DNA from: SZUA-309 sp965230005
GTDB taxonomy: Bacteria > Pseudomonadota > Gammaproteobacteria > Pseudomonadales > Azotimanducaceae
Reading direction: 5' to 3'
DNA: 64,000 nucleotides
Assembly: GCA_965230005.1 (NCBI GenBank)
Contig: OZ245934.1
Coordinates: forward strand, 62,001-126,000
Shown: positions 8,829 to 17,161 of the stretch, in pieces
Position numbering within the stretch: the stretch's first letter is position 1
Layout: every line of letters begins with the position of its first letter
Program-made: the position numbers and the translations under genes
The notes under the pieces: generated by a model
What the model saw: only the letters and a program-made list of their open reading frames with translations
The model's database searches: none
What the model was told of the DNA's origin: nothing

Positions 8829-9686
8829 TTAGAAGCGCAAGTTCAGATTCAGCTTCGGACCTTCGTAGCTGTACTCGACGGAGCCCGTCAGGTCTTCATC
8901 GGTGGCGCTGACGTCGAAGTCCCAGATGTGATAGCCGAGACCGAAGCCGAAGTTGCGCCAGGGATACCAGGTGACTTCGGCAAGACCGGCGGTGAGCTTG
9001 CCGTTCACGTCGTCGATTTCGATGTCGAGCCACTCGCCGCGGATGTGGAAGGTCCAGGCGTCATTGAAACGGTACTTGTAGGCAACACCCAGGGTGGGCA
9101 GCGGGGCGGTGATGTCGTTGAACTCGGCTTCCTCTTCCTCATCGATGCGGTTCAGACCGACTTTAAGGTCCGTAACGTGCAGTCCGATGGCGCCGCTCAG
9201 CTCGTGCCGTTCGTTGTTGATGAACGACAAACGATAGGCAAGGCGGATGACCTCGGTGTTGAAGGTGCTGCGAATGTCTTCGTCGATCACGAAGACTTCG
9301 TCGTCGAAGTTGATGGCGAAGCCGATGTTGGTGTCATCTTCCCGATTCAGCTTGACCCACTCGAGCTCGATGGCATGACGCTTTGCGAAGCGGAAGTGTG
9401 CGTCGATGGTGAACTGCGTTTCCCGGTCGCTCAGATCGAGATCCCGTTCCAGATTCAGCAGGGTGCCACTGATGCCGGTGTTGGCGTCGTCGACGCGCAC
9501 GGACGTGTCAACGTTGGGCCGGTACAGGCCGAGGCCGACGAAAAAGCGGTCTTTTCGCCAGGTTTCGTCCCCCGAGGCAGCCGTGGCTGCGACCGGTGTC
9601 ATGAGCGCCAGCGTCAGCAGGCCGAGCAGGGCGTTTCTGAGGGTTTGTTGCAGGCGCGGAATCGAGGTTTCTGGGCAGCGGTTCAT
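8829..9686 (-). CDS. Outer-membrane beta-barrel protein (hypothetical)
   Basis: The product is about 285 residues from the ATG at 9686, chosen because GGAGAG lies just upstream; an in-frame ATG at 9746 would add 20 residues. The N-terminus is a signal peptide (LLGLLTLALMTPVAATAASG). The mature part has alternating amphipathic strands (RFFVGLGLYRPNVD, HAIELEWVKLNR, GFGLGYHIWDFDVSA) and ends GPKLNLNLRF. A terminal Phe with alternating hydrophobics is the classical outer-membrane insertion signal. Acidic turns (DEEEEAEFND) lie between strands. It resembles small OmpW/OmpA-like barrels, but no specific family can be named. Likely an envelope protein co-transcribed with the membrane protein downstream. 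Confidence 0.7.
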   Translation of the reverse strand: MNRCPETSIPRLQQTLRNALLGLLTLALMTPVAATAASGDETWRKDRFFVGLGLYRPNVDTSVRVDDANTGISGTLLNLERDLDLSDRETQFTIDAHFRFAKRHAIELEWVKLNREDDTNIGFAINFDDEVFVIDEDIRSTFNTEVIRLAYRLSFINNERHELSGAIGLHVTDLKVGLNRIDEEEEAEFNDITAPLPTLGVAYKYRFNDAWTFHIRGEWLDIEIDDVNGKLTAGLAEVTWYPWRNFGFGLGYHIWDFDVSATDEDLTGSVEYSYEGPKLNLNLRF

Positions 9687-9876
9687 CGTTTCTCTCCATG
9701 TTCCCTGAAGGTGTTGCCGAAAAAGAGTTTCCGAACGTCGGTTCATCCCTGAGGCGGAGTCTAGGCGTTGCCTGGAACCATCGTTAGGCGAAAAGCGAAC
9801 TTTGCGGAGGGTTGTGTTCCCGGCAGAGCAAGCAGTCCCGCTTCTCAGCCAGCACGGTCGGCGACTCCCCGCGTGC

Positions 9877-10902
9877 TCAGCCGTTACGATAGGTGTAGGC
9901 GTAGCCGTTCAGAGCCGGTGCCCCACCGAGGTGGGCGTACAATACACGGGCACCGGTGGGGAACAACCCTTTTCGAACCAGATCGATCAATCCCTGCATG
10001 GACTTACCCTCGTAGACGGGGTCCGTGATCATCGCCTCCGTGCGGGCCGCCAGGCGGATCGCTTCGTTGGTCTCCGCACTCGGCACGCCGTAGGCGGGGT
10101 AGGCGTAGTCCGGGTTGATGACGATGTCTGAATCGTCGATCGGCTGGCCGAGATCAATGAGTTCGGCGGTATTGCGGGCGATCTCGGTGACCTGCGCGCG
10201 GGTCTGGTCGACGGTGCCTGAGCCATCGATGCCAATGACTCGATCTGCCCGATCGTCGGCTTTGAAACCCACGACCATGCCGGCCTGCGTTGACCCCGTG
10301 ACCACACAGACGATCACGTAGTCGAAGCGGAACCCGAGCTCCGCCTCCTGCGCCCGCACTTCCTCGGCGAAACCCACATAGCCAAGTCCGCCGAGCGGGT
10401 GCACCGAAGCACCGGCAGGGATCCCATAAGGTTTGCCGCCTTCGTCGCGTACGGATTGCATGGCGTCTTCCCAGCTCTGGCGAATACCGATGTCAAAGCC
10501 GTCTTCGACGATGCGGCTGTCTGCGCCCATGAGCCGGGTCAGGAGGATGTTGCCGACGCGGTCGTAAACGGCGTCTTCGTGGGGGACCCAGGATTCCTGC
10601 ACGAGGCGGCACTTGAGACCGAGCTTGGCGGCGACGGCCGCCACCATGCGGGTGTGATTCGATTGCACGCCGCCGATGGAGACCAGGGTGTCGGCTCCGG
10701 AAGCGAGAATGTCCGGCACGATGTATTCGAGCTTGCGCAGCTTATTGCCGCCGAGCGCGAGGCCGGAATTGCAGTCGTCGCGCTTGGCCCAGATCTCTAC
10801 CTTGCCACCCAGGTGGGCGGAGAGACGCTCGAGGGGCTCGATGGGTGTCGGGCCCGGAAAGGTGAGCGGGTAGCGTTCGAATTTCTCGAGCATGGGTGTC
10901 AT
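9877..10902 (-). CDS. acdS: 1-aminocyclopropane-1-carboxylate (ACC) deaminase
   Basis: A PLP enzyme that opens the cyclopropane ring of ACC to give 2-oxobutanoate and ammonia. The product is 341 residues and closely follows the Pseudomonas enzyme along its length: FERYPLTF, AKRDDCNSGLALGGNKLRKLEY, SIGGVQSNHTR and VCVVTGSTQAGMVVGF. Numbered from the second Met (ATG at 10893), the PLP lysine is Lys51 and the catalytic Ser is Ser78, as in Pseudomonas. The ATG at 10902 has AAGG eight bases upstream, so I keep it. DPVYEGKSM and YAHLGG retain the Glu and Leu that separate true ACC deaminase from D-cysteine desulfhydrase. Divergent from the monooxygenase gene. Confidence 0.9.
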   Translation of the reverse strand: MTPMLEKFERYPLTFPGPTPIEPLERLSAHLGGKVEIWAKRDDCNSGLALGGNKLRKLEYIVPDILASGADTLVSIGGVQSNHTRMVAAVAAKLGLKCRLVQESWVPHEDAVYDRVGNILLTRLMGADSRIVEDGFDIGIRQSWEDAMQSVRDEGGKPYGIPAGASVHPLGGLGYVGFAEEVRAQEAELGFRFDYVIVCVVTGSTQAGMVVGFKADDRADRVIGIDGSGTVDQTRAQVTEIARNTAELIDLGQPIDDSDIVINPDYAYPAYGVPSAETNEAIRLAARTEAMITDPVYEGKSMQGLIDLVRKGLFPTGARVLYAHLGGAPALNGYAYTYRNG

Positions 10903-10938
10903 CCTAGGGGCCTTGCGGCGACTTTAGCGAGGTGGGGG

Positions 10939-12126
10939 ATGGCTGCAAAGCCGGAGGTTTCGGAAGAGTCACTGACCGCTGCGGATATCCGCAGCCGGGT
11001 TGATGCGCTGGCTGTCGAGATTCGTGAGCGAAACCTGGCGCCGGAGTTCGACGAGCTGCGTAAGCTGCCGCTGGATGTCGTTGAGAAGCTGCGCCATGCC
11101 GGCGTGTTCCGCATGAACATGCCGAAGAGCTGGGGCGGTCCGGAGATGAGTTCGCCTGAGCAGGTGGAAATCATTGAGAAGCTCTCCCGGGCTGACGGCT
11201 CTGTCGGCTGGTGCTCGTTCATCTGGACCGATTCGGGCATTTATTCGGGCTATCTTGATCAGGCCGTCGCGCGGCAGCTTTATCCACGCCTGGATATGGC
11301 GCAATCCGGCTGGGTGTACCCCGCGGGTCGTGCCGACAAGGTTGAGGGCGGCTACAACGTCAGCGCCCGCTGGATCTTCGGCTCCGGCAGCAACCACTGC
11401 GACCTGCTCGCCGGCGGCTGCACGGTCTTTGAGAACGGCGAGCCGCGCATGGGGCCGCGGGGGAATCCCGAATGGCGCATCATGCTCGCCCCCCGCGATG
11501 CCTATGAGATTGAGGACACCTGGTACACAACGGGGCTCCGCGGTACCGGCAGCAACGACTACACGGCCGAGAATCTTTTTATTCCGGAGGAGCACAGCTT
11601 CAGCTTCTTCGAACCGCCCGAGCGGGAAGGGCCGCTCTGGAAACGACCGGATACGCTGCTGCGGAAAATGAGCGGGGTACCCCTTGGTATCGCGCGGGAC
11701 GCCGTCGACCGCGCCGTCGACATTCTGAAGGACAAGGTGGATCGGGTGAGTAAGGCACCGTATCGCGAGATGCGCGACGTGCAGACGGCGGTTGCCCACG
11801 CGGAAGCGAAGCTCGGTGCGGCCCGCGCCTATGTTTACGGATCCCTCGAGACCCAGTGGAAGAAACTTGAGCAGGACGAGCCCCTTACAGAAGCTGAGCG
11901 GGCAGCAACGTTCCTTGCCCGGCAGTTTGCCTTTCAGACCGGGCGCGAAGTGGTGCAGATCATCTACGACACCATCGGCGGCGCCGCGATCTATGCAAAA
12001 GGGCCCTTCGATCGACACCTCAGGGACATGAACACGGCCTGCCAGCACGTGGTGGCCCAGGAAAAAACCCTGGCAAGCGTGGGCAGCCTGCTGCTCGGGG
12101 TGGAAGGTGAGCGCGGCATGCTCTGA
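10939..12126 (+). CDS. Acyl-CoA dehydrogenase-fold flavin monooxygenase/dehydrogenase
   Basis: The product is 395 residues from the ATG at 10939, directly after GAGGTGGGG; the longer frame from 10399 is antisense to acdS. The N-terminal helical region contains LDVVEKLRHAGVFRMNMPKSWGGPEMS and GSVGWCSFIWTDSGIY. The middle domain contains GYNVSARWIFGSGSNHCD, and the C-terminal helical bundle contains ARQFAFQTGREVVQIIYDTIGG. This arrangement fits group D flavin-dependent hydroxylases of the HsaA / 4-hydroxyphenylacetate 3-hydroxylase type better than beta-oxidation dehydrogenases. It is followed 85 bases on by a Rieske oxygenase, suggesting the pair acts on an aromatic or steroid-like substrate. 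Substrate unknown. Confidence 0.75.
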   Translation: MAAKPEVSEESLTAADIRSRVDALAVEIRERNLAPEFDELRKLPLDVVEKLRHAGVFRMNMPKSWGGPEMSSPEQVEIIEKLSRADGSVGWCSFIWTDSGIYSGYLDQAVARQLYPRLDMAQSGWVYPAGRADKVEGGYNVSARWIFGSGSNHCDLLAGGCTVFENGEPRMGPRGNPEWRIMLAPRDAYEIEDTWYTTGLRGTGSNDYTAENLFIPEEHSFSFFEPPEREGPLWKRPDTLLRKMSGVPLGIARDAVDRAVDILKDKVDRVSKAPYREMRDVQTAVAHAEAKLGAARAYVYGSLETQWKKLEQDEPLTEAERAATFLARQFAFQTGREVVQIIYDTIGGAAIYAKGPFDRHLRDMNTACQHVVAQEKTLASVGSLLLGVEGERGML

Positions 12127-12211
12127 TGCCATCAGCTCCGTAGAATCCCTGATAGGGCTCTCCTTCAACCTCGACTAGCGTCGGAGGACCTGAATCAGGG
12201 AGGGTCCAGCC

Positions 12212-13756
12212 ATGGTCGAGACCACCAATGGCACCAGCCGCAGCGCCGGCGTCACCTATCAGCAGCTCCTCGACGAGGACAGTCATCCGGTTCCGGAGAT
12301 CATGCGCACCGAGTCGCCCATGGCCCCGGGACCGACCGTGGTGCCCGCTGAGCGCTACTACTCGAAGGCCTTTCACGACCTCGAGGTGGAAAAGCTCTGG
12401 AGTCGGGTCTGGCAGATGGCCTGCCACGAAGACGATATCCCCGACGTGGGTGACTACCACGTCTACGAGATTGCCTCGCTGTCATTCCTCATCGTCCGCA
12501 CCGGCGAAGACGAGTTCAAAGCCTTCCATAATGCCTGTCTGCACCGCGGTCGCATGCTGAAGATCAAAGACGGCAAGCGCGCGCGGGAATTCCGCTGCGC
12601 CTTCCATGGCTGGGCCTGGCATACGGACGGGCGCCTGAAGGAAGTGCCCTGCCACTGGGACTTTCCGACGGTCTCGGAGGAAACGCACAGCCTGCCGGAA
12701 GTGAAGGTCGGCCGCTGGGGCGGATTTCTGTTCATCAATCCGGACGAGCATGCGGAGCCCTTCGAGGATTTCATCGGCAATCTCTCCGATCAGTTTCCGA
12801 ACCTCTCCTACGAAAAACGCTACAAGGTCGCGCACGTGGCAAAGGTGCTGCGCTGCAACTGGAAGATCGCCCAGGAAGCGTTCAGCGAGGCCTACCACGT
12901 GATCGCCACCCATCCGACGATCCTCGAGACCATCGGTGATGCGAACACCCAGTACGACGTGTTCGGCAACTACAGCCGGGCCATGTCGCCGAACTTCACC
13001 CCGAGTCCGCACATCTCGCAGGAGTTCCCGACCCTCGACGACGCCATGCTTTACACGCGCCAGCGTCACGCGCTCACGGGCCACATCTACGAGCGCGGCG
13101 ACGATGGCAACGTGCATGTCACGAATGCGCGCGGTGAGGTCAGCAAGTTCAAACCGGACGGCACCTGGCTCGAAGGGCCGCTCACCCAGCCGGATCCGAA
13201 CATGTGCAACTGGGTGGGTGGCGAGCAGCTGGCGGGCTTCGACCGGGTGCCGGCTCCGCCGCCACCGGAAGTCCCGGAGGGCATGAATCGCCGGCAGATG
13301 ATGGCGGCACCAATCCGGGACGGCTTCCGCAAGGTGCTTGGTGATGAGGTGATGGATCAGGTGCCCGATGCAGAGCTTCTAGATTCCATCTATCTGACGC
13401 TGTTCCCCAATTTCCATCCCTGGGGCTCTTTCAATCAGATCGTCTATCGCTTCCGACCGAATGGGGACAATCCGGAAGAGTGCATCCACGAATGCATGTA
13501 TATGGCGCCGTCTCCGGGCGGTGAAAACCGGCCGCCGCCGGCGCCCGTGCACTGGCTGGGTCCGGACGATGACTGGGTGGAAGCGCCGGAGCTCGGCATG
13601 CTGACGAAGGTGTTCAATCAGGACATCGTGAACATGCCGGAGGTGCAGCGCGGCCTGAAGATGCTCAAGAACCCCGAGGTGATCTTCGCCAACTATGGCG
13701 AGACCAAGGTGCGGCACTTTCAGGAGCTGCTCACGAAATGGGTCGAAGCGGATTAG
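12212..13756 (+). CDS. Rieske non-haem iron oxygenase, alpha (catalytic) subunit
   Basis: The product is 514 residues with a strong ribosome site (AGGGAGGG). The Rieske [2Fe-2S] ligands are clear: Cys109-Leu-His111 in NACLHRGR, and Cys129-xx-His132 in RCAFHGW. The catalytic iron motif follows in AFSEAYHVIATHP, where His229 and His234 are ligands. The C-terminal half forms the substrate domain. This is the pattern of ring-hydroxylating dioxygenase/demethylase alpha subunits. No ferredoxin, reductase or beta subunit gene is adjacent, so electron partners must be encoded elsewhere. It is longer than many alpha subunits (about 430-460), with extra sequence at 300-350 (EVPEGMNRRQMMAAPIRDGF). Likely works with the upstream flavoprotein. 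Confidence 0.9.
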   Translation: MVETTNGTSRSAGVTYQQLLDEDSHPVPEIMRTESPMAPGPTVVPAERYYSKAFHDLEVEKLWSRVWQMACHEDDIPDVGDYHVYEIASLSFLIVRTGEDEFKAFHNACLHRGRMLKIKDGKRAREFRCAFHGWAWHTDGRLKEVPCHWDFPTVSEETHSLPEVKVGRWGGFLFINPDEHAEPFEDFIGNLSDQFPNLSYEKRYKVAHVAKVLRCNWKIAQEAFSEAYHVIATHPTILETIGDANTQYDVFGNYSRAMSPNFTPSPHISQEFPTLDDAMLYTRQRHALTGHIYERGDDGNVHVTNARGEVSKFKPDGTWLEGPLTQPDPNMCNWVGGEQLAGFDRVPAPPPPEVPEGMNRRQMMAAPIRDGFRKVLGDEVMDQVPDAELLDSIYLTLFPNFHPWGSFNQIVYRFRPNGDNPEECIHECMYMAPSPGGENRPPPAPVHWLGPDDDWVEAPELGMLTKVFNQDIVNMPEVQRGLKMLKNPEVIFANYGETKVRHFQELLTKWVEAD

Positions 13757-13813
13757 CCTCGACCTTTAGCTTGCTGGAAAGACGCCATGCCCTGTCCGCA
13801 TGGCCAACCAAAC

Positions 13814-14113
13814 TCAGCAGCGGCCTTTTTTAGCCTGTCCGGGCGGGCAATGACGCGGGTGAGGGTGGTCGATCTCGACAACGGTCACGATCGGCTCCCG
13901 GAGTTCGGTTACCTCGTCATCATCGGTGGCCAGCGCTGCGCCGATGGCTGCCCCGGCAGCCGCGCCGATGATGGCGCCTTCGCGGTCACCCAGCTCTTCG
14001 CCCACGACGGCGCCTACAGCACCGCCCACACCACCGCCGATGGCGGCTTCGACTTTGTCGTTGTCGGCAAGGGCGTAGCCGCTGACGAGCATTAACAGCA
14101 GGAAGAGCCTCAT
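13814..14113 (-). CDS. Glycine-zipper small secreted/envelope protein
   Basis: The product is 99 residues with a signal peptide (MRLFLLLMLVSGYALA) and a GGAGA ribosome site. The mature part has two glycine-zipper hydrophobic stretches, IGGGVGGAVGAVVGEELG and IIGAAAGAAIGAALA, then an acidic linker and a basic tail HCPPGQAKKGRC. Glycine-zipper proteins insert in or associate with membranes; no specific function can be given. It is convergent with the Rieske gene, and a gap of about 100 bases separates it from the BBE-like oxidase on the same strand. The minor plus-strand frame across this region is a shadow. Confidence 0.7.
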   Translation of the reverse strand: MRLFLLLMLVSGYALADNDKVEAAIGGGVGGAVGAVVGEELGDREGAIIGAAAGAAIGAALATDDDEVTELREPIVTVVEIDHPHPRHCPPGQAKKGRC

Positions 14114-14212
14114 GGTGGTCTCCAGCGTGAATCTAATCCGTCAGCTTACGGGGCTCTTGCCCCGCGAACTGTGATGCGGATCACTGCCTGCTAAAGCACC
14201 AGCGCGGGCCGG

Positions 14213-15577
14213 TCAGCGGATGTTGAAGTTCTGCTGGAAGAGATTGTCCGGATCCCACTTTCGCTTCACTTCCTGAAGCCGGGCGTAGCTGGGGCCGTAG
14301 GCTTCTTCCACGCGATCGCCTTCGTCTTCACCGAGGTAGTTCACGTAGGCGCCTGCCCCATAGGGCTTTACCGCCTCGAAGAATTCTCGGGTCCAGGCGA
14401 TGTTGGCGGTGTCGTCAGCCGGCTGCTCCCAGCCCGTCCAGATGCCCAGGCTGAAGGGCACGTTGCGGTGGCCGAAGGCAGAGGCTTCGGCGCTCACGCG
14501 CCCCTGGGCCCCGCCCAAGGGTTCGATCCCGATGATGCTGTAGTCGCCGTGCAGCTCGCGGCCGAAGTGCAGGACCGTTTCCAGCAGCTCGTCGGAGAGT
14601 TCGTGCAGATGCTGCGATTTCCAGTAGTAGCGGGCACCGTGCGGATTACCGGCATCGAAGGCCGTCTGGGCGACGCGGTAGGGCTGAGCGTCGATGACGG
14701 CGAGGGCGGGCTCTGCCCAGGCGGCCGTCGGCGCCAGCGTTGTTTTGCCTGTTTCGACGTCACCGGCATAAAGGCTCACCACGGCGAGCACGGGTTTGCC
14801 GTCCTGGCCGATGTCTGGCGGTGCATTGACGATCATGGCATAGCAGGCAGTGTCGTCATTGGCCGCGGCCGCGTAAGCCCGGTACTGCTCCAGAACACGC
14901 CCCGCCGACTCGATCGGATAGAACACGGTGCCGGTTGCAACCATGGGGCCGACTTCATGGAGCTGGAACTCGAGGGAAGTGACGACGCCGAAGTTGCCGC
15001 CGCCGCCCTTCAGGGCCCAGAAGAGGTCTACGTTGTGATCGGCATTCGCCGCGACGAGTTCGCCCGCCGCGGTGACGACGTCCGCACCGATCAGGTTGTC
15101 GCAGGCGAGCCCATACTTCCGAGTCAGATAGCCGATGCCGCCGCCGAGGGTGAGTCCGGCAACGCCGGTGCTGGAGACCACGCCGCCCGTGGTCGTCAGT
15201 CCGAAGGCCTGGGCTTCGTGGTCGAAGTTCCGCCAGAGTGCCCCGGCTCCCGCCCGAGCCTTTCGAGCCACCGGATCGATCCGGATGTTGTTCATGCGGC
15301 TGAGGTCGATGACCAGACCGTCGTCGCAGACGGCTTTGCCGGAGACGTTGTGGCCGCCTGCTTTGACAGCGAGGGGCAATGCCTGCTCCCGGGCAAGGTT
15401 GACCGCCGTGATGACGTCAGCCACGCCGCTCGCCTGCACGATGACGCCGGGTCTCCGGTCGATCATCCCGTTCCAGACAGCGCGGGCGGCATCGTAGCCG
15501 TCGCGCTCGGCGGTGATCACTGATCCCTGAATGGCCGCATCCAGCGTCTCAACGACGCGCTGATCGATCTTCCCCAT
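14213..15577 (-). CDS. FAD-linked oxidase, berberine-bridge-enzyme-like
   Basis: The product is 454 residues with a strong GGGAGGA site. The N-terminal FAD_binding_4 domain shows PLAVKAGGHNVSG (His76, expected site of 8-alpha-histidyl FAD attachment), GVAGLTLGGGIGYLTRKYGL and WALKGGGGNFGVV. The C-terminal BBE domain ends YARLQEVKRKWDPDNLFQQNF, as is usual. Where bicovalent members have a Cys for the 6-S-cysteinyl bond, this protein has Ser/Thr (VVSSTGVAG), so a single covalent link is predicted. There is no secretion signal. Such enzymes oxidise sugars, alcohols or alkaloid-like substrates; the substrate here is unknown. The nitroreductase gene lies upstream on the same strand, 75 bases away. 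Confidence 0.85.
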   Translation of the reverse strand: MGKIDQRVVETLDAAIQGSVITAERDGYDAARAVWNGMIDRRPGVIVQASGVADVITAVNLAREQALPLAVKAGGHNVSGKAVCDDGLVIDLSRMNNIRIDPVARKARAGAGALWRNFDHEAQAFGLTTTGGVVSSTGVAGLTLGGGIGYLTRKYGLACDNLIGADVVTAAGELVAANADHNVDLFWALKGGGGNFGVVTSLEFQLHEVGPMVATGTVFYPIESAGRVLEQYRAYAAAANDDTACYAMIVNAPPDIGQDGKPVLAVVSLYAGDVETGKTTLAPTAAWAEPALAVIDAQPYRVAQTAFDAGNPHGARYYWKSQHLHELSDELLETVLHFGRELHGDYSIIGIEPLGGAQGRVSAEASAFGHRNVPFSLGIWTGWEQPADDTANIAWTREFFEAVKPYGAGAYVNYLGEDEGDRVEEAYGPSYARLQEVKRKWDPDNLFQQNFNIR

Positions 15578-15652
15578 GACGGTTCCTCCCCCGAGCCGTG
15601 GCAGGTAAGTCTAACAAGATATCGCCCGTAATCCCGGGAAAAGTGCGCCGCG

Positions 15653-16318
15653 TCAGTCCGCCAGGGGCTGGCCGTCGAAACGCTCCAGGGTGGCAAAGGT
15701 GGAGACCGGGTTGCGCTTGAGTTTCGTCAGCTGTTTCACGGGCCTGCCGAGGGGGATCATGGTCGCGAAGGCGTAGGCCTCCGGGACCCCGAGCAGGGCT
15801 TTCAGGTCGTCTTCTCTGGCGCCGGCGAAGGTGGTCGGCGTGCCGCCGTAACCTTCGTTCCGGGCCGCAAGGAGAACGTTCCAGACAAAGGGATACACCG
15901 AAGCGCCGGAAATCACGCCAACCCGCGAAAGATTCTGATCAAAAGACGCAACCACAGACAGGTCGACGAACACGAAGAGCAGCACGGGCGCCTGCGTGAG
16001 CGCCTGGATCATCGGCTCAGGCACTTCCGTGGCAGCAATCTGCTCGTCGCTCAAGGCAGTGTCGTTGATGGTGTTCCAGGGCGCTTCACCGGCCTGAACC
16101 TGAGCCACGTAGCGCTGCATGGTTGGTCGGATCAGGCCCGGGAGTGCATCGCGGGTGGCCTGATCGCGAACGACGATCACCCGCCAGCCCTGGCGGTTGC
16201 CACCACTGGGTGCAAAACGGGCGTTGTCGAGGATCTTCTCGAGCACTTCGTCCGGCACCGGGTCGTCCGTGAACTGCCGTGCGGCAAAGGTGGTGCGCAT
16301 GACGTCGTAGAGGTCCAT
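15653..16318 (-). CDS. Nitroreductase-family FMN oxidoreductase
   Basis: The product is 221 residues with AAGGAGC before the ATG. The N-terminus MDLYDVMRTTFAARQFTDDPVPDEVLEKILDNARFAPSGGNRQGW carries the family's R-x-F and APSGxNxQxW motif for FMN phosphate and isoalloxazine contacts. GYGGTPTTFAGAREDDLKALLGVP and the basic MIPLGRPVKQLTKLKRNPV follow as expected for the C-terminal part. The protein probably forms an FMN homodimer reducing nitro- or quinone-type compounds with NAD(P)H; the natural substrate is unknown. It lies between the YceI-like lipoprotein and BBE-like oxidase genes, all on the minus strand. Confidence 0.88.
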   Translation of the reverse strand: MDLYDVMRTTFAARQFTDDPVPDEVLEKILDNARFAPSGGNRQGWRVIVVRDQATRDALPGLIRPTMQRYVAQVQAGEAPWNTINDTALSDEQIAATEVPEPMIQALTQAPVLLFVFVDLSVVASFDQNLSRVGVISGASVYPFVWNVLLAARNEGYGGTPTTFAGAREDDLKALLGVPEAYAFATMIPLGRPVKQLTKLKRNPVSTFATLERFDGQPLAD

Positions 16319-16357
16319 CGAAAGCTCCTTGGCTTTGGCCGGCGGCGATGGGTCGCA

Positions 16358-17080
16358 CTATAGCGAGGGGCTGCGCTCTGCCGAAAGGCTCAGCTGCACC
16401 CGGATCTCCTCGGCCACCGCCAGGGCGCCGGCAAAGGCGCTGTAGGGCTTTATGCCAAGGGCGGCGTGGGTGAGTTGAAAGTCTGCCGTCAGCTCGATGC
16501 GCTCCTCATCGAGCGTCCAGCTCGCCGGTACCTCGAAGGGGAAGCGGCTGCCGCGGAACTCGATTTCCAGTGCCACGGACTCGGGGTCGCTCCAGGCCAC
16601 GTGAACGAACACGAAGGGATGTTGATTGCTGTCGAAGCCCTTCGGGCCGAGCATGCGCACCCGGGTGGCTTCGATGTCGGCCGCAGTGCGCGTCGATTCG
16701 AAGCCGTCGCCGGCGGCAAGCCGGCTGTCTGGATCATCGAGAATCAGATCCCAGGGCCGGAAGTAGAGGATGGCCTTACTCACCTCGATGGGCTCCCCCA
16801 GATAAACCTCGCCGGCGACCGCCGTCGTCTCCATGACGTGATTGTGGGCCCGACCGGCTTGCCAGCCGGCGCGGTAGGTGTGTATCTCGAGGTCGGCGGC
16901 TGTGATCCGGTAGGAGACCGTGCCCGGCGGTGGAGCAGGGAGGGTCTCCGGCACCGCTGCCGTCGGTGGAAAGACGTCGGGTTGCGGGAGGGTCGCGCAG
17001 CCGGCCATGGCCAGCAGCACCACCAGGCCCAGCGCCAGCATCCGATTTCCGTCGATCTCGTTGAACTCTCTCGTCGTCAT
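16358..17080 (-). CDS. YceI-like lipoprotein
   Basis: The product is 240 residues from the ATG at 17080 (AGGGA upstream). A much longer frame extends back to 17905 but runs antisense through the MATE gene. The N-terminus has a lipoprotein signal with lipobox LAMAGC and then a Pro-rich linker. The body (SYRITAADLEIHTYRAG, GRAHNHVMETTAVAGEVYLG, LTADFQLTHAALGIKPYSAF, ending EEIRVQLSLSAER) resembles the YceI lipocalin-like fold, which binds isoprenoid-type lipids. It is divergent from the MATE transporter with about 80 bases between starts, so a shared control region is possible. Family assignment is moderately sure; ligand unknown. Confidence 0.7.
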   Translation of the reverse strand: MTTREFNEIDGNRMLALGLVVLLAMAGCATLPQPDVFPPTAAVPETLPAPPPGTVSYRITAADLEIHTYRAGWQAGRAHNHVMETTAVAGEVYLGEPIEVSKAILYFRPWDLILDDPDSRLAAGDGFESTRTAADIEATRVRMLGPKGFDSNQHPFVFVHVAWSDPESVALEIEFRGSRFPFEVPASWTLDEERIELTADFQLTHAALGIKPYSAFAGALAVAEEIRVQLSLSAERSPSL

Positions 17081-17161
17081 CGTTCGTCCCTGTTCCCATG
17101 CGGGGTTGCTTCCCTGTCGCCCCAGACTTCCGGAGATTACACTGCCGGATCGATTCTTCGA

